Positions 1-9,116 of a DNA stretch of 64,000 bases are shown piece after piece. Numbering within the stretch: the stretch's first letter is position 1; each line of letters opens with the position of its first letter. The DNA lies in assembly GCF_000738435.1 (NCBI RefSeq), contig NZ_CP003984.1, positions 2,418,001 to 2,482,000 on the forward strand, read 5' to 3'. Made by a program: the position numbers and the translations under genes. Source of the stretch: Planktomarina temperata RCA23 (lineage in GTDB: Bacteria; Pseudomonadota; Alphaproteobacteria; Rhodobacterales; Rhodobacteraceae). The notes under the pieces were generated by a model. That model was not told the origin of the DNA, ran no database searches, and saw only the letters and a list, made by a program, of their open reading frames with translations.

Positions 1-75
1 CAACAGCGGCGCAATCCAAATAACAGCCAGAAGGATCGCGCCGAAGCTGTCCATGAATTTGGTGAAGCTCTTCAT
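1..75 (-). CDS. ABC sugar permease, UgpE-like (N-terminal fragment at window edge)
   Basis: Only the first 25 codons are inside the window. They read as a short charged start followed by the beginning of a hydrophobic membrane segment, as in the second inner-membrane permease of carbohydrate ABC transporters. The start codon overlaps the stop of the upstream permease gene in an ATGA arrangement, so the two are translationally coupled. Function is assigned from operon position (permease-permease-binding protein-ATPase order); the fragment alone would not prove it. Confidence 0.7.
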   Translation of the reverse strand, partial: MKSFTKFMDSFGAILLAVIWIAPLL

Positions 76-965
76 TGGTAGTGTGTCCTTCTGTCGAGGT
101 ACAAGAACTGTACCGCAGCCACGACGCCCAGCACTGCAATAACAAGGACCGTAATGGCCGCCGCATGTGGCGCGTCAAAGAATGCGAATGCCATTTCCCA
201 GATGTAATAGAGGATCAGCTTGCTGGCGTCCGACGGCCCGCCCTTGGTCAGGATGAACAGGTGGTCGATCAGCTTGACCGAGTTGATCATCGCGTTGACG
301 GCAATAAACAGCGTTGTCGGCATCAGCAGCGGCAACACGATGCGGCGCGTATAGGTCCAGCGGCTGGTGCCCTCGATGTCTGCCGCTTCCTTGAGATCCA
401 CAGGAATTGTTTGCAATGCCGCGAGATAGAAAATCATGAAAAACCCAGCTTCTTTCCAGATTGTCACGATGATGATCGCCCATAGCGCAGTTTCAGGCTG
501 CCCCAGCCAGTTGACCGACGGCAGGCCAAACAGGCTGCCAATTTGATCCAATACGCCCAGACCTGGCGTGTAGAAAAACAGCCAAAGGTTGGCAGCGGCA
601 ATCATCGGCAAGACGGTTGGTGTGAAATAGGCGGTACGCACAAACCCCCGCGCTGAGATCTTGGAGTTGGCCCAAAGCGCCATTGAAAGCGCAATGAAAA
701 TCGAAACTGGGATCGTGACGCCCGCGTAAAACAGGTTATTTTTCGCCACCAGCCAAAATGTGGGGTCCGCAAAAAGATCGGCATAGTTTTCTGTGCCAAC
801 AAACTCACTGGGGTTGCGGCGGGTATGCCGCGAAAACAAGGACGACCAGAGGGTCGCGATAGACGGGTAAAAGGCAAAAACCGTGAGCAACACCGCTGCG
901 GGCGACAGAAGCAACCAGCCATATATGGCTTGCCTGCGACGTTCGAGATTGGCGTGAGCGGACAT
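72..965 (-). CDS. ABC sugar permease, UgpA-like
   Basis: This 297-residue protein is an inner-membrane permease of the MalF/UgpA type. It has about six hydrophobic segments and, near residues 190-215, the EAA-type cytoplasmic loop (EAADIEGTSRWTYTRRIVLP) that docks on the ATPase. It lies downstream of the binding-protein gene and overlaps the next permease by four bases. Together with the ATPase at 2.4-3.4 kb it would import a carbohydrate or polyol phosphate. The substrate cannot be read from the permease; similarity of the neighbouring binding protein to UgpB suggests glycerol-3-phosphate or a related compound. Confidence 0.9.
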   Translation of the reverse strand: MSAHANLERRRQAIYGWLLLSPAAVLLTVFAFYPSIATLWSSLFSRHTRRNPSEFVGTENYADLFADPTFWLVAKNNLFYAGVTIPVSIFIALSMALWANSKISARGFVRTAYFTPTVLPMIAAANLWLFFYTPGLGVLDQIGSLFGLPSVNWLGQPETALWAIIIVTIWKEAGFFMIFYLAALQTIPVDLKEAADIEGTSRWTYTRRIVLPLLMPTTLFIAVNAMINSVKLIDHLFILTKGGPSDASKLILYYIWEMAFAFFDAPHAAAITVLVIAVLGVVAAVQFLYLDRRTHYQ

Positions 966-1049
966 AGCGCGTCTCCGATGTTCAGATTTGGCATGTAAGA
1001 AGTTGGTAGGGCCGATGCGATGTGCACCAGCCCCGCCGGGGATTTTTAG

Positions 1050-2318
1050 TTATTGATAGGCAGCCAACAGGCGCTCGGCTGCAGCCTGGGCTTCGCCCAA
1101 AGCCTCAGCAGCCGTTTTCGATCCGGTCAGCGCCGATTGAATGGCGTTGTTCAGACCGTCGCGCACGCGGGCAGTCTCAAACGTCGAAAACTCAGCAACG
1201 GCGTTTTCAAGCTGGTTGCGCGCGACAAGTGCCGGTGGAAAATCAGCGACATAGGCTTTCAGCGCTTCGGTTTCGTAGGCCGCAGGTGAAACACCCATGT
1301 AACCTGTGCCGATTGACCAGGCGGCTGCCTGCTCGGGCGATGTCATGAACTGCATCAGTTTCAGGGCCGCGGCGCGTTCCTCATCTGTTGTGTCCTTGAA
1401 CATGTAGAAGTTGCCACCACCGGTCGGCGAACCAAGACGAACATTGCCCGGCAGCTCGGCAACACCGAAATCAAAGCTGGCGTTGTTTTTCACGGTTGTC
1501 AGATTGCCGGTGGAGTGCCACATCATCGCGGTCTGACCTTCAAGGAACGCCTGGCGCAATGTGCCCCATTCAACAGTGCCGTCAGGCATGATGCCGTGCT
1601 CGCCAGACAGGGACTGCCAGAACTCAAGTGTCTCAATAACGGTTTCGTCATCGAAATATGTGGTCAGGCCATCTTTTGACATCACCTCTTTGCCGTTCTG
1701 GATCGCCAGTGCCTGGAACATCCAATAGGGATAGCCAGTTGATGGGATCATCAAACCATAGGTGTCATCGTTGGTCAGGGCCTTGCCCATTGCAATCATT
1801 TCGTCCCAAGTTTTTGGCGGGGCTTCAGGGTCGAGGCCAGCCGCACGGAACATGTCCTTGTTATAATATGCAACAATCGTTGACCGTTGGAACGGAATGC
1901 CCCAAGTCTTACCTTCGATAGTGCCATTTGCCATCAGCGCTGGGTAAAAACTTCCCAGCCACGCTTTGTCAGCGTCCGATGTTGCGACATCATCGAATGG
2001 CAAAATAAGATCCTGTTCGATCAGGTCGTAGGCATCAATGGAAAACATCACTGCAAGCTGCGCAGGCTCACCCGAAGCCAGCGCTGACAATGCCCGCACG
2101 CGGGTGTCATCATAGTTGCCTGAATAAATTGCGTTTACGCTGATATCGGGGTTGGCGGTTTCGAAATCAGCAACAATTCCGTCGACCACTTCAGTCAATG
2201 CCCCACCCACAGCAATCGGGTAGTACATCGTCAGTTCCGTTTCGGCCATCGCCGGCACGGCAAGGCCAGTTGCCATTGCAGTGGCCAGCCCCAGTCCTTT
2301 TGTTGAAAATAGTTCCAT
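1050..2318 (-). CDS. ABC transporter substrate-binding protein, UgpB-like
   Basis: This is a periplasmic extracellular solute-binding protein of about 422 residues (family 1, UgpB-like). I place the start at 2318, where a good AAGGAG ribosome site precedes the ATG and the product begins with a signal peptide ending near AMAE; the open frame runs 21 codons further upstream without signal-like sequence. The mature start (TELTMYYPIAVGG) and the YSGNYDD segment are typical of UgpB-type proteins that bind glycerol phosphates. It is encoded between the ATPase and permease genes, so it is expressed with them and delivers the ligand to the permease pair. Confidence 0.88.
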   Translation of the reverse strand: MELFSTKGLGLATAMATGLAVPAMAETELTMYYPIAVGGALTEVVDGIVADFETANPDISVNAIYSGNYDDTRVRALSALASGEPAQLAVMFSIDAYDLIEQDLILPFDDVATSDADKAWLGSFYPALMANGTIEGKTWGIPFQRSTIVAYYNKDMFRAAGLDPEAPPKTWDEMIAMGKALTNDDTYGLMIPSTGYPYWMFQALAIQNGKEVMSKDGLTTYFDDETVIETLEFWQSLSGEHGIMPDGTVEWGTLRQAFLEGQTAMMWHSTGNLTTVKNNASFDFGVAELPGNVRLGSPTGGGNFYMFKDTTDEERAAALKLMQFMTSPEQAAAWSIGTGYMGVSPAAYETEALKAYVADFPPALVARNQLENAVAEFSTFETARVRDGLNNAIQSALTGSKTAAEALGEAQAAAERLLAAYQ

Positions 2319-2381
2319 GTCTTTCTCCTTTGGTTTTTTAGTGGTTCTTAATCTTGGTCTTACTTTTTGACTGCGCGGCAA

Positions 2382-3401
2382 TTATCGCACCAGCCGGTGG
2401 CCTGCAGCGTCAAAGACGTGCAGGTGTTCGTCGCGGAAATTGATGTTGATCTCACTGCCTTCAGCCACCATTGATAGACCGGGCTTGAGCACGCACAGTC
2501 CCCTGGAACCCTCATGATCCAGTCCAATCAAAGTCTCCGCTCCCAGGAATTCGCTTTCATTTACAATGCAGCTCATCCGGCCTTCGCCCTTGGGAACAAT
2601 TTGGATATTCTCGGCTCTTATCCCGATGGTTTTATCCTCACCAAACCCGCCCAAAACAGACGACTCAATCAATGCCATCGGCGGCGCACCAACGAATTCG
2701 GCCACGAAGGTATTGTTGGGGTTACTGTAAAGGTCGTTGGGCGTACCAACCTGCTGAATGTGACCGTCTTTCATCAAGACAACTATGTCGGCCATGCTCA
2801 TCGCTTCGGTCTGGTCGTGGGTGACGTAGATTACGGTAATGCCGAGATCACGCTGTAGTTTCTTGATGTCCTTGCGCACCGAGTTGCGCAGCTTTGCATC
2901 GAGATTCGACAGCGGCTCATCCATCAAACAAAGACGCTGGCCCGCAACGATAGCGCGGGCAAGCGCGACCCGCTGGCGTTGTCCACCAGAAAGCTCCCCC
3001 GGCTTGCGATTTTCATAACCAAGCAATCCTGTGATTTCCAAAGCACGGTGCAGCTTTTCCTGGCGCTCTTGTTTTGGAACCCGCCGCACCTTGAGCCCAA
3101 ATACGACGTTTTCAGCCACCGACAGATGCGGAAACAACGCATATGATTGAAATACCATTGACAGGTTGCGGTCCGACGCGGCGCTAGTTGTCACGTCCTT
3201 GCCATCGATCAGGATCGCACCCTCGTCAGCCAATTCCAGCCCTGCAAGCAGGCGCAATGTCGTGGATTTACCGCAACCTGATGGACCAAGAAGTGCCGTA
3301 AAGCTGCCCTCGGGAATATCCAATGATATTCCTTCGACTCCAAGCTGACCATTCCAGCGTTTGGCGATATCTTTGAGCACTACCATGGGCGCTGTCGTCA
3401 T
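2382..3401 (-). CDS. ABC transporter ATP-binding protein, UgpC/MalK-like
   Basis: This 339-residue cytoplasmic ATPase has a Walker A motif GPSGCGKST at residues 39-47, the signature LSGGQRQR near 137, a Walker B LMDEP near 158 and a switch histidine in THDQTEA. The C-terminal third is the TOBE-like regulatory domain of MalK/UgpC proteins. Its start overlaps the stop of the DeoR-type gene by four bases, so regulator and transporter form one operon. It energises import by the two permeases at the left edge of the window. Confidence 0.92.
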   Translation of the reverse strand: MTTAPMVVLKDIAKRWNGQLGVEGISLDIPEGSFTALLGPSGCGKSTTLRLLAGLELADEGAILIDGKDVTTSAASDRNLSMVFQSYALFPHLSVAENVVFGLKVRRVPKQERQEKLHRALEITGLLGYENRKPGELSGGQRQRVALARAIVAGQRLCLMDEPLSNLDAKLRNSVRKDIKKLQRDLGITVIYVTHDQTEAMSMADIVVLMKDGHIQQVGTPNDLYSNPNNTFVAEFVGAPPMALIESSVLGGFGEDKTIGIRAENIQIVPKGEGRMSCIVNESEFLGAETLIGLDHEGSRGLCVLKPGLSMVAEGSEININFRDEHLHVFDAAGHRLVR

Positions 3402-4177
3402 TTCACTTCTCCTTCGGCTATCACCAGCCTGTTTTCGATTGGATCAAGCAGCTTGGTGAACGCAGGCCCTGGGCGCCGATCCATTATGATTGTATCAATC
3501 TCTGAAATATTGCCGCTAAGGGCCGGGGCCTGGCGCCCAAACTTTGACTGATCGACAACCAAGAGAGATTTCAGCGCGTTAGCACGAATTTTCTCACGCA
3601 CTCGAGCTTCCGCAGAGTGGAACTCCAAAAGACTGCCGTCCAGGTCAACGCCAGCCACACCAAAAACAGCAAATTCGGCCCTGTAGCGCCCAAAAAACTC
3701 TAGGACATCACTCCCTAGAATATCGCGGTCCGGCAGACGCAACTCTCCTTCGGGAATAATTATGCGATTTGAAAGCTCATCGCTCAGCGCCATTGCCACA
3801 TTAAGGTTGTTGGTAATTACGGTCAGGTTTTTCCGGCGGCGCAAGGCGTTGGCCACACTCAGCGGCGTAGATCCAATAGAGAAAAACAAGGTCGTGCCAT
3901 CGGGGATCAGGCGCGCGGCTGCTTCGCCAATCGCCTGCTTTCCCAGCGGGTTTGTATCGGTGCGCTGGTCAAAAGGTGTGTTCAGGAATTCTTTGCTGAG
4001 CTCTATCCGGCCATGCAGACGGTGCAACATGTCGCCTTCGCACAACACATCAACATCGCGGCGGATTGTTTGCATGGACACGTTGAGTTGCTCGGCAAGC
4101 GAACCCACGGTCGCGGCCCCCTGCTCAAGCACAAGAGCCGAGATCGCTTCGCGTCTTTTTTGTTTTTTAAGCGACAT
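3398..4177 (-). CDS. DeoR/GlpR-family transcriptional repressor
   Basis: The 259-residue product has an N-terminal DeoR helix-turn-helix (LKKQKRREAI, then VGSLAEQLNVSMQTIRRDV around residues 25-45) and a C-terminal sugar-phosphate sensor domain (LFFSIGSTPLSVANALRR, then ITNNLNVA). I prefer the start at 4177: the 27 codons upstream in the same frame are not DeoR-like. The gene is first in the operon that continues into the ABC transporter. Family knowledge says such repressors respond to a phosphorylated sugar or polyol, so the imported substrate or its product is the likely inducer. Palindromes upstream are candidate operators. Confidence 0.9.
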   Translation of the reverse strand: MSLKKQKRREAISALVLEQGAATVGSLAEQLNVSMQTIRRDVDVLCEGDMLHRLHGRIELSKEFLNTPFDQRTDTNPLGKQAIGEAAARLIPDGTTLFFSIGSTPLSVANALRRRKNLTVITNNLNVAMALSDELSNRIIIPEGELRLPDRDILGSDVLEFFGRYRAEFAVFGVAGVDLDGSLLEFHSAEARVREKIRANALKSLLVVDQSKFGRQAPALSGNISEIDTIIMDRRPGPAFTKLLDPIENRLVIAEGEVK

Positions 4178-4598
4178 AGCAGTCCCCAGCAGAATCCACT
4201 CCGTGACGCTAAACACACAAAAGCCACAAAGCAACATTTTTTCTGAGTGACCAACCATTTGTTACACAAATTTCTACGCTATTAGCGTACAATTCCGCAT
4301 TATATAGGATTTTAGGTCGTTTCCACATAAATTTATGTACTTTTGTGGTTTTAAAATTGTATTTTTAGTCTATGGTGCAGCCTGGATGTGGCTTGCGCTC
4401 AAAGCAGGAGGGCGCAGGGCTCACACAGTCCAAACCATATCCGAACGGTCTCAGAAGGCTCGATCTCGTTCCTTCTGTAGTGTCACCGCCCAAACAATCA
4501 GGATCAATGCTGACTCACTGTTAGCATCCAGCCTTCAACTTGACAGAGACGCAGCTGCGAAACCATGTCACAACCAAAAGAAATGAGACTTACGACCT
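4178..4598. promoter_or_regulatory. Divergent regulatory region between DeoR operon and HAD gene
   Basis: No convincing gene lies here. Two perfect palindromes stand out: TACGCTATTAGCGTA at 4275-4289 and ACATAAATTTATGT at 4325-4338, 35 bp apart, in an AT-rich stretch. Both are close enough to the DeoR-type gene to serve as operators for autoregulation and for the divergent HAD gene. This is inference from position and symmetry. The remaining 250 bases before the HAD start hold nothing I recognise. Confidence 0.45.
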
Positions 4599-5399
4599 AT
4601 GCGTACCCTATCCGAGTTTCCCGCCGACACTGCCGCCAAAGTTACCACGGTCTTTGCTGATATCGACGACACGCTGACCACCGACGGGCGCTTGCCTGCG
4701 GTAGCTTACCGTGCCTTGGAAGATCTTTTCAATGCCGGGTTTCACGTCGCCCCAATCACCGGACGTCCAGCAGGTTGGTGTGACTTGATCGCGAGGCTTT
4801 GGCCGGTCCACGGCGTCGTCGGTGAAAACGGTGCATTCTATTTCGCCTATGACGCCAAAACACGTAAAATGCGCAGAGAGTATTTCGCCGATGCGGCCGA
4901 GCGGGCAAGAAATTCTGCCCGCCTTGCAAAAATTGAAGCCCGGGTTTTGGCCGAGGTGCCAGGCTGTGCGATTTCCGCCGACCAACCTTACCGCGAGGCC
5001 GATCTTGCGGTGGATTTCAGCGAAGACGTGACCCCGCTAGACGCGGCAGCGGTGACCCGGATCCGAGATATATTCGAGGAAGAGGGTGCGATAGCCAAGA
5101 TTTCGTCAATCCATGTGAACGGCTGGTATGGTGATTATGACAAGCTGTCGATGTCGAGCCGTTTTGCCAAGGAGGTGCTGGGATTTGACCTTGAAGCGGA
5201 AAAATCCCGCATTGTTTTTTGCGGCGACAGCCCAAATGATGCGCCAATGTTCAGCTATTTTCCAAATTCCTGCGGCGTCGCAAATGTCGCCGATTTTGTT
5301 GATCAGATCACATGCAAGCCTGCGTGGATCACAGCAAAAAAAGGCGGCGAAGGATTTGTTGAACTGGCCCAAAAGCTTTTAACTTCCCAAGAGGACTGA
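4599..5399 (+). CDS. HAD-superfamily phosphatase (IIB type)
   Basis: This 266-residue soluble protein carries all HAD motifs. Motif I is FADIDDTLT (nucleophile and acid-base aspartates near residues 21 and 23), motif II lies in the ITGRP region, and motif IV is FCGDSPNDAPMF near residue 210. The cap insertion places it in subclass IIB, which includes sugar and glycerate phosphatases. It is transcribed away from the DeoR/ABC operon, so it may dephosphorylate the imported phosphorylated compound. That role is inference. No strong ribosome site precedes the start. Confidence 0.82.
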   Translation: MRTLSEFPADTAAKVTTVFADIDDTLTTDGRLPAVAYRALEDLFNAGFHVAPITGRPAGWCDLIARLWPVHGVVGENGAFYFAYDAKTRKMRREYFADAAERARNSARLAKIEARVLAEVPGCAISADQPYREADLAVDFSEDVTPLDAAAVTRIRDIFEEEGAIAKISSIHVNGWYGDYDKLSMSSRFAKEVLGFDLEAEKSRIVFCGDSPNDAPMFSYFPNSCGVANVADFVDQITCKPAWITAKKGGEGFVELAQKLLTSQED

Positions 5400-5495
5400 C
5401 GCCGCTGCGCCAACTATAGCAATTCGGATGAGCAGCCTTTGGAAAATGGACAAACCCTTGCGCAGACTGGGGGCTTGGCACCAATGCGTGCTCGT

Positions 5496-5929
5496 AGTGC
5501 TGTCAGACGAATGAGAACTCGCATCAGATTGCTAGCGCAGCCTGGATCTATGCGCTTAATAATTGGCGCCACTCAGTAAGAGCCGCGGTTCGATTGGGGC
5601 TGTCAGACTAATGAGAACCCGCATCGGATTGCTGGCGCAGCTTTAATCTATGCGCTCAATAGTTGGCGCCACTCAGCAAGAGCAGCGGTTCGATTGAGCT
5701 TGAAATTGTCTCGTGAGTAGAAGTGGCGCTCCTGTACCCCCCTCACAGCCAACCTAATCCCAAACGCAGCCTGTGTAGCGTTCTTAGCAGACAAGAGTGG
5801 CCTCGGCGGGCAAAAAGCATTATAGCCAGACGGATAATCTCTGGGCTTGTTTTAAAGTAGCGCAATGGGGTGCATTCACGCACGCGATAAACTCGCCCGC
5901 CCACTTCAACCAAGTTTAATATGACAAAG
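5496..5929. mobile_element. Tandem IS6-type left ends and a short IS6-derived element (MITE-like)
   Basis: Bases 5496-5596 match the left end of the IS6-family element seen intact at 23955-24771 (CTGTCAGACGAATGAGAAC onwards). A second left end starts at about 5597. After about 135 bp its IS sequence gives way to a roughly 65-bp foreign core (to about 5800). From about 5819 it resumes with a diverged IS right end (ATAATCTCTGGGCTTGTTTTAAAG) and ends near TTTAATATGACA at 5929. No transposase remains. The core recurs at 8.13 and 9.8 kb, which points to a non-autonomous derivative and not a simple deletion. Confidence 0.75.
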
Positions 5930-5989
5930 CCAACGCATATCGTAAAAAGTTACATTGACATAATTGTTATTGCGCCGCCTTGTGACACT

Positions 5990-6865
5990 ATGGAACGCAA
6001 AACACAGATGGACAGGTTTGGTGCAGTTGCACTTACGCTTTTTGCACTAAACCTAGCCTTCAATCAGGTTGTAATCAAAGTCACAGCTGGAGGATTTGAA
6101 CCTATTTTTGGAGCTGGTGTGCGGTCCCTTGGTGGCATGTTGGTTTTGTTGCTTTGGATGTCTTGGCGTGATGTTGGGATTGCATTGCCAAGAGCTGCAG
6201 TTCTTGGTGCAACAATTTCGGGACTTTTGTTCGCGTTTGAATTCATGTGCCTATTTACTGCCTTAGATTTGACTACTGTGTCGCGGACCTCGATCATCTT
6301 TTATTCTATGCCAGTTTGGCTGGCACTATTGGCTCATAAGCTTCTGCCGGGTGAACGCCTGTCAGGTTTGAGGGTAATTGGGCTTATTTTGGCGATGCTG
6401 GGTGTGATCTTGGCAGTACTTGATCGTAGCTCGGGTGAGGTTTCGTTATTTGGGGATCTTCTAGCACTAGGTGCCGCTCTAAGTTGGGCTGGAATAGCAC
6501 TATGCGTTCGGTTAACTCCATTTTCTGAAGTACCTGCGGAGCAGCAGTTGATTTGGCAATTGATCGTTTCCGCACCATTGTTATTGTTAGCTGCAACAAT
6601 CTTTGGCGGGTATGCGCGTGAAATTGAGCTTATTCATATAGCCGGTATGTTGTTCCAGATTTTTGCGGTTGCTAGCTTTGGGTTTTTGATTTGGTTTGCC
6701 TTGATGAAAATTTATCCTGCATCATCTGTTGCATCATTCAGCTTTTTATCTCCTGTATTTGCTGTGATTTTGGGATGGTTAATTTTGGATGAGAAAATAG
6801 GCGTACAAATTTGGTTGGCTCTTGGATTGGTTGCCAGTGGGATATTTTTGATCAACCGGCGTTAG
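5990..6865 (+). CDS. DMT-superfamily (EamA) transporter
   Basis: The product (about 291 residues from this start) is an inner-membrane protein with ten predicted hydrophobic segments in two EamA repeats, the usual layout of drug/metabolite exporters. The open frame begins at 5921, but its first codons lie in the IS-derived right end and look unlike a DMT start, so I use the ATG at 5990; 6008 is also possible. No Shine-Dalgarno is visible. A TTGACA box lies at 5955-5960, so the message may be almost leaderless. Substrate is unknown. It stands alone between mobile remnants. Confidence 0.85.
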   Translation: MERKTQMDRFGAVALTLFALNLAFNQVVIKVTAGGFEPIFGAGVRSLGGMLVLLLWMSWRDVGIALPRAAVLGATISGLLFAFEFMCLFTALDLTTVSRTSIIFYSMPVWLALLAHKLLPGERLSGLRVIGLILAMLGVILAVLDRSSGEVSLFGDLLALGAALSWAGIALCVRLTPFSEVPAEQQLIWQLIVSAPLLLLAATIFGGYAREIELIHIAGMLFQIFAVASFGFLIWFALMKIYPASSVASFSFLSPVFAVILGWLILDEKIGVQIWLALGLVASGIFLINRR

Positions 6866-6986
6866 GAGCAAAAACGCATGACCACCTAGTCGGGTACTGC
6901 GGCGTAATTGGTGCTGAATTTGAGCAAAAATGCAAAACTCTTACTGTAAGGTTTGAGAAAAATATAATGCCTGGGAGAAAAATTAA

Positions 6987-8117
6987 ATGCGTACGGTTAT
7001 TCTGATATTGTTTATAAGTTTTGCCTCAAATACTTGGGCCAATAATGTTGTTACTGGAAGCGCAGGTAGCAGGTTGTTACGGGAAGTTGTCTCTGAATTT
7101 GACAGTCCTTGGGCGATGTCTTTTATTAATAGCGATAGCCTACTTGTCACTACAAAAACTGGAAAACTTTGGCTCGTAAATGCGAATGGTGAACATTCTT
7201 TAGTATCTGGAGTTCCAAAGGTTTTTGCAGGTGGTCAAGGGGGATTAGGAGATGTCGTTCTTCATCCAAATTACGAAAAAAATAACCTAGTTTATATTTC
7301 TTACATCGATTCAGACGATGCAGGGAGAACACGATATGCGTCCGTAATACGAGGCACATTAAAAAACTCGGACAAACCAAAGCTAAAAAATATTGAAACG
7401 ATTTGGAAGCAAACACCCGCTCAACCAGGGAAAGGACATTTTTCCCACAGAATTGCATTTGGCCTCGACGGAACGCAACATGCCGGAAAAATTTTCATCA
7501 CATCTGGCGACCGGCAAGCGCAAGCCCCCGCACAACGATGGGACATGGCATTAGGAAAGATTATCCGCCTTAACGAGGATGGCACCATACCTGTAGACAA
7601 CCCATTTCAGGACAAAGGTGACCTCGCAAAAACCTTTTGGACAGTCGGCCATAGGAATGCCCTTGGAGTTGCATTTGCCAAAAATGGTCAGCTGTGGGCG
7701 CACGAAATGGGTCCCAGGCATGGAGACGAGCTAAATCTGATCCTTGCCGGTGAAAATTACGGATGGCCACTAGTGTCAGAAGGCAATCATTACAGTGGAG
7801 CAAGAATTCCCATTCATCAAACGAGAACAGAATTCATGGCGCCAAAACTTTATTGGGTGCCTACGATGGCTCCATCAGGATTATTTTTTTACGAAGGGGA
7901 CGAGTTTTATGAATGGAATGGAAATGCATTTATTGGAGGATTAAAAAGCAAGGCACTGGTCCGAATAGGCTTTGTTGATGGAGAGCCTTTTGAAGCTGAA
8001 CGCTTCAGTTGGGCTAAAAGGGTCAGAGATGTAGAAATGGATCATGACGGGGCCATTTGGGTAATAGAAGATGGCCCGAACGGCAGATTAATAAAATTCA
8101 CAAAACCAACAGAATAA
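6987..8117 (+). CDS. PQQ-dependent aldose sugar dehydrogenase (sorbosone dehydrogenase family), secreted
   Basis: This 376-residue protein starts with a signal peptide (RTVILILFISFASNTWA) and then shows the six-bladed beta-propeller repeats of the GSDH/Yli family: FDSPWAMSFI near residue 40, GGQGGLGDVVLHPNY near 85, HRIAFGLDG near 150, GHRNALGVAF near 220 and HGDELNL near 245. Such enzymes oxidise aldoses in the periplasm with PQQ. The gene is visibly more AT-rich than the operons on either side and sits next to mobile remnants, which hints at recent transfer. No PQQ synthesis genes are in the window. Confidence 0.85.
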   Translation: MRTVILILFISFASNTWANNVVTGSAGSRLLREVVSEFDSPWAMSFINSDSLLVTTKTGKLWLVNANGEHSLVSGVPKVFAGGQGGLGDVVLHPNYEKNNLVYISYIDSDDAGRTRYASVIRGTLKNSDKPKLKNIETIWKQTPAQPGKGHFSHRIAFGLDGTQHAGKIFITSGDRQAQAPAQRWDMALGKIIRLNEDGTIPVDNPFQDKGDLAKTFWTVGHRNALGVAFAKNGQLWAHEMGPRHGDELNLILAGENYGWPLVSEGNHYSGARIPIHQTRTEFMAPKLYWVPTMAPSGLFFYEGDEFYEWNGNAFIGGLKSKALVRIGFVDGEPFEAERFSWAKRVRDVEMDHDGAIWVIEDGPNGRLIKFTKPTE

Positions 8118-8130
8118 GTTTGTGCAGCGT

Positions 8131-8210
8131 TGAGGTGGCGCTCCTGTACCCCCTCACAGTCAACCTAACTCCACACTCAGCCCTTGTTGTGCCTTAAGCG
8201 GACCAGAGTG
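8131..8210. repeat. Copy of the 80-bp core found in IS6-derived MITEs
   Basis: This stretch (GTGGCGCTCCTGTACCCC onwards, ending at GACCAGAGTG) aligns with 5722-5800 and more weakly with 9808-9878. At the other two sites the same sequence is embedded between IS6 left and right ends. Here only the core and about 12 bp of the left end remain. Confidence 0.65.
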
Positions 8211-8306
8211 ACTAAAATTTATAACTTTGATGCAGTCAGTAGTTTAAAGATGAGTTTTCATATACACGTCTCAGTCAACGGTTATTAAATTTGTTAGGGG
8301 ATGGTT

Positions 8307-9080
8307 ATGCATCAAAAGCAATCATTTTATTTTAGTTTACGCACCTTATTTTTAACCATCGCAATGGCAGCATTGGCGTCTTCAACAACAGCTAGTGAGC
8401 TGAAGGTAGATGTTGTGTCGGTAGGTGTTGGTGAACAGGCTGAAAATGGAATGCAAATTAGCGTGCATTATGAAGGTCGACTGAACGATGGCACCGTGTT
8501 TGATAGTTCTCAACCACGCGGCGCACCGTTCAGCTTTGTCCTCGGCACTGGGCAGGTAATCAAAGGTTGGGAAACTGGGATTTTGGGAATGCGAGTAGGA
8601 GAAAAGCGAATTCTGACTATTCCACCAGAACTGGCATATGGTGTGAAAGGAGCAGGGTCCGCGATACCGCCGAACGCGACCTTAGTGTTCGAGGTTGAAA
8701 TGGTTGCAATGGCCTGGCCTCCCAAATTGGAGGCTGCCTCGAATGAGGATTTGGAAACGGCTTTGCAAAATGAAACTCTAGTGATTGACATCAGGCGCCC
8801 AGAAGAGTGGCGGGCCACAGGCATAATTGAAGGAGCAGAGTTAGTGACTGCCTTTACCAAATCTGGGAGGCTCCATCCAGAATTTCAACAAAAATTTTCA
8901 TCTCTGGCCACTAATCTTAACACCCCAATAATGCTTTATTGCAGAACCGGCAATCGCACCACCAGCCTAGGCAACGCCCTGCTTAAGCAATTGGGTTTCA
9001 CAAATGTTGGCCACCTGGAGTCAGGTATCGTGGGTTGGCAAAAAGACAACCGACCTACGGTTGCGTATCAACCTGAATAA
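8307..9080 (+). CDS. Secreted FKBP-type peptidyl-prolyl isomerase fused to a rhodanese domain
   Basis: The protein (about 257 residues) has three parts. A signal peptide ends near TTASE. A complete FKBP domain spans roughly residues 35-130, with VHYEGRLNDGTVFDSS, VIKGWETGILGM, and PPELAYG followed by IPPNATLVFEVE. A rhodanese domain fills residues 140-255 and includes the active loop YCRTGNRT, with the catalytic cysteine. It would act in the periplasm, coupling prolyl isomerisation with sulfur or persulfide chemistry. The start at 8307 has AGGGG six bases upstream; the ATG at 8301 overlaps that site and is less likely. It is followed 36 bp later by the NnrU-like gene. Confidence 0.87.
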   Translation: MHQKQSFYFSLRTLFLTIAMAALASSTTASELKVDVVSVGVGEQAENGMQISVHYEGRLNDGTVFDSSQPRGAPFSFVLGTGQVIKGWETGILGMRVGEKRILTIPPELAYGVKGAGSAIPPNATLVFEVEMVAMAWPPKLEAASNEDLETALQNETLVIDIRRPEEWRATGIIEGAELVTAFTKSGRLHPEFQQKFSSLATNLNTPIMLYCRTGNRTTSLGNALLKQLGFTNVGHLESGIVGWQKDNRPTVAYQPE

Positions 9081-9116
9081 GTAATATTTGGACATCTAAA
9101 GGCGGATAGAAACATC

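Noticed and set aside
75-485. Plus-strand frame of 136 codons at the left edge
   Set aside because: It lies fully opposite the UgpA-like permease, has no ribosome site and its product is His/Arg/Gln-rich without any family features.
4335-4586. Plus-strand frame of 83 codons before the HAD gene
   Set aside because: It has no ribosome site and no recognisable sequence, starts inside a palindrome and lies in a divergent promoter region.
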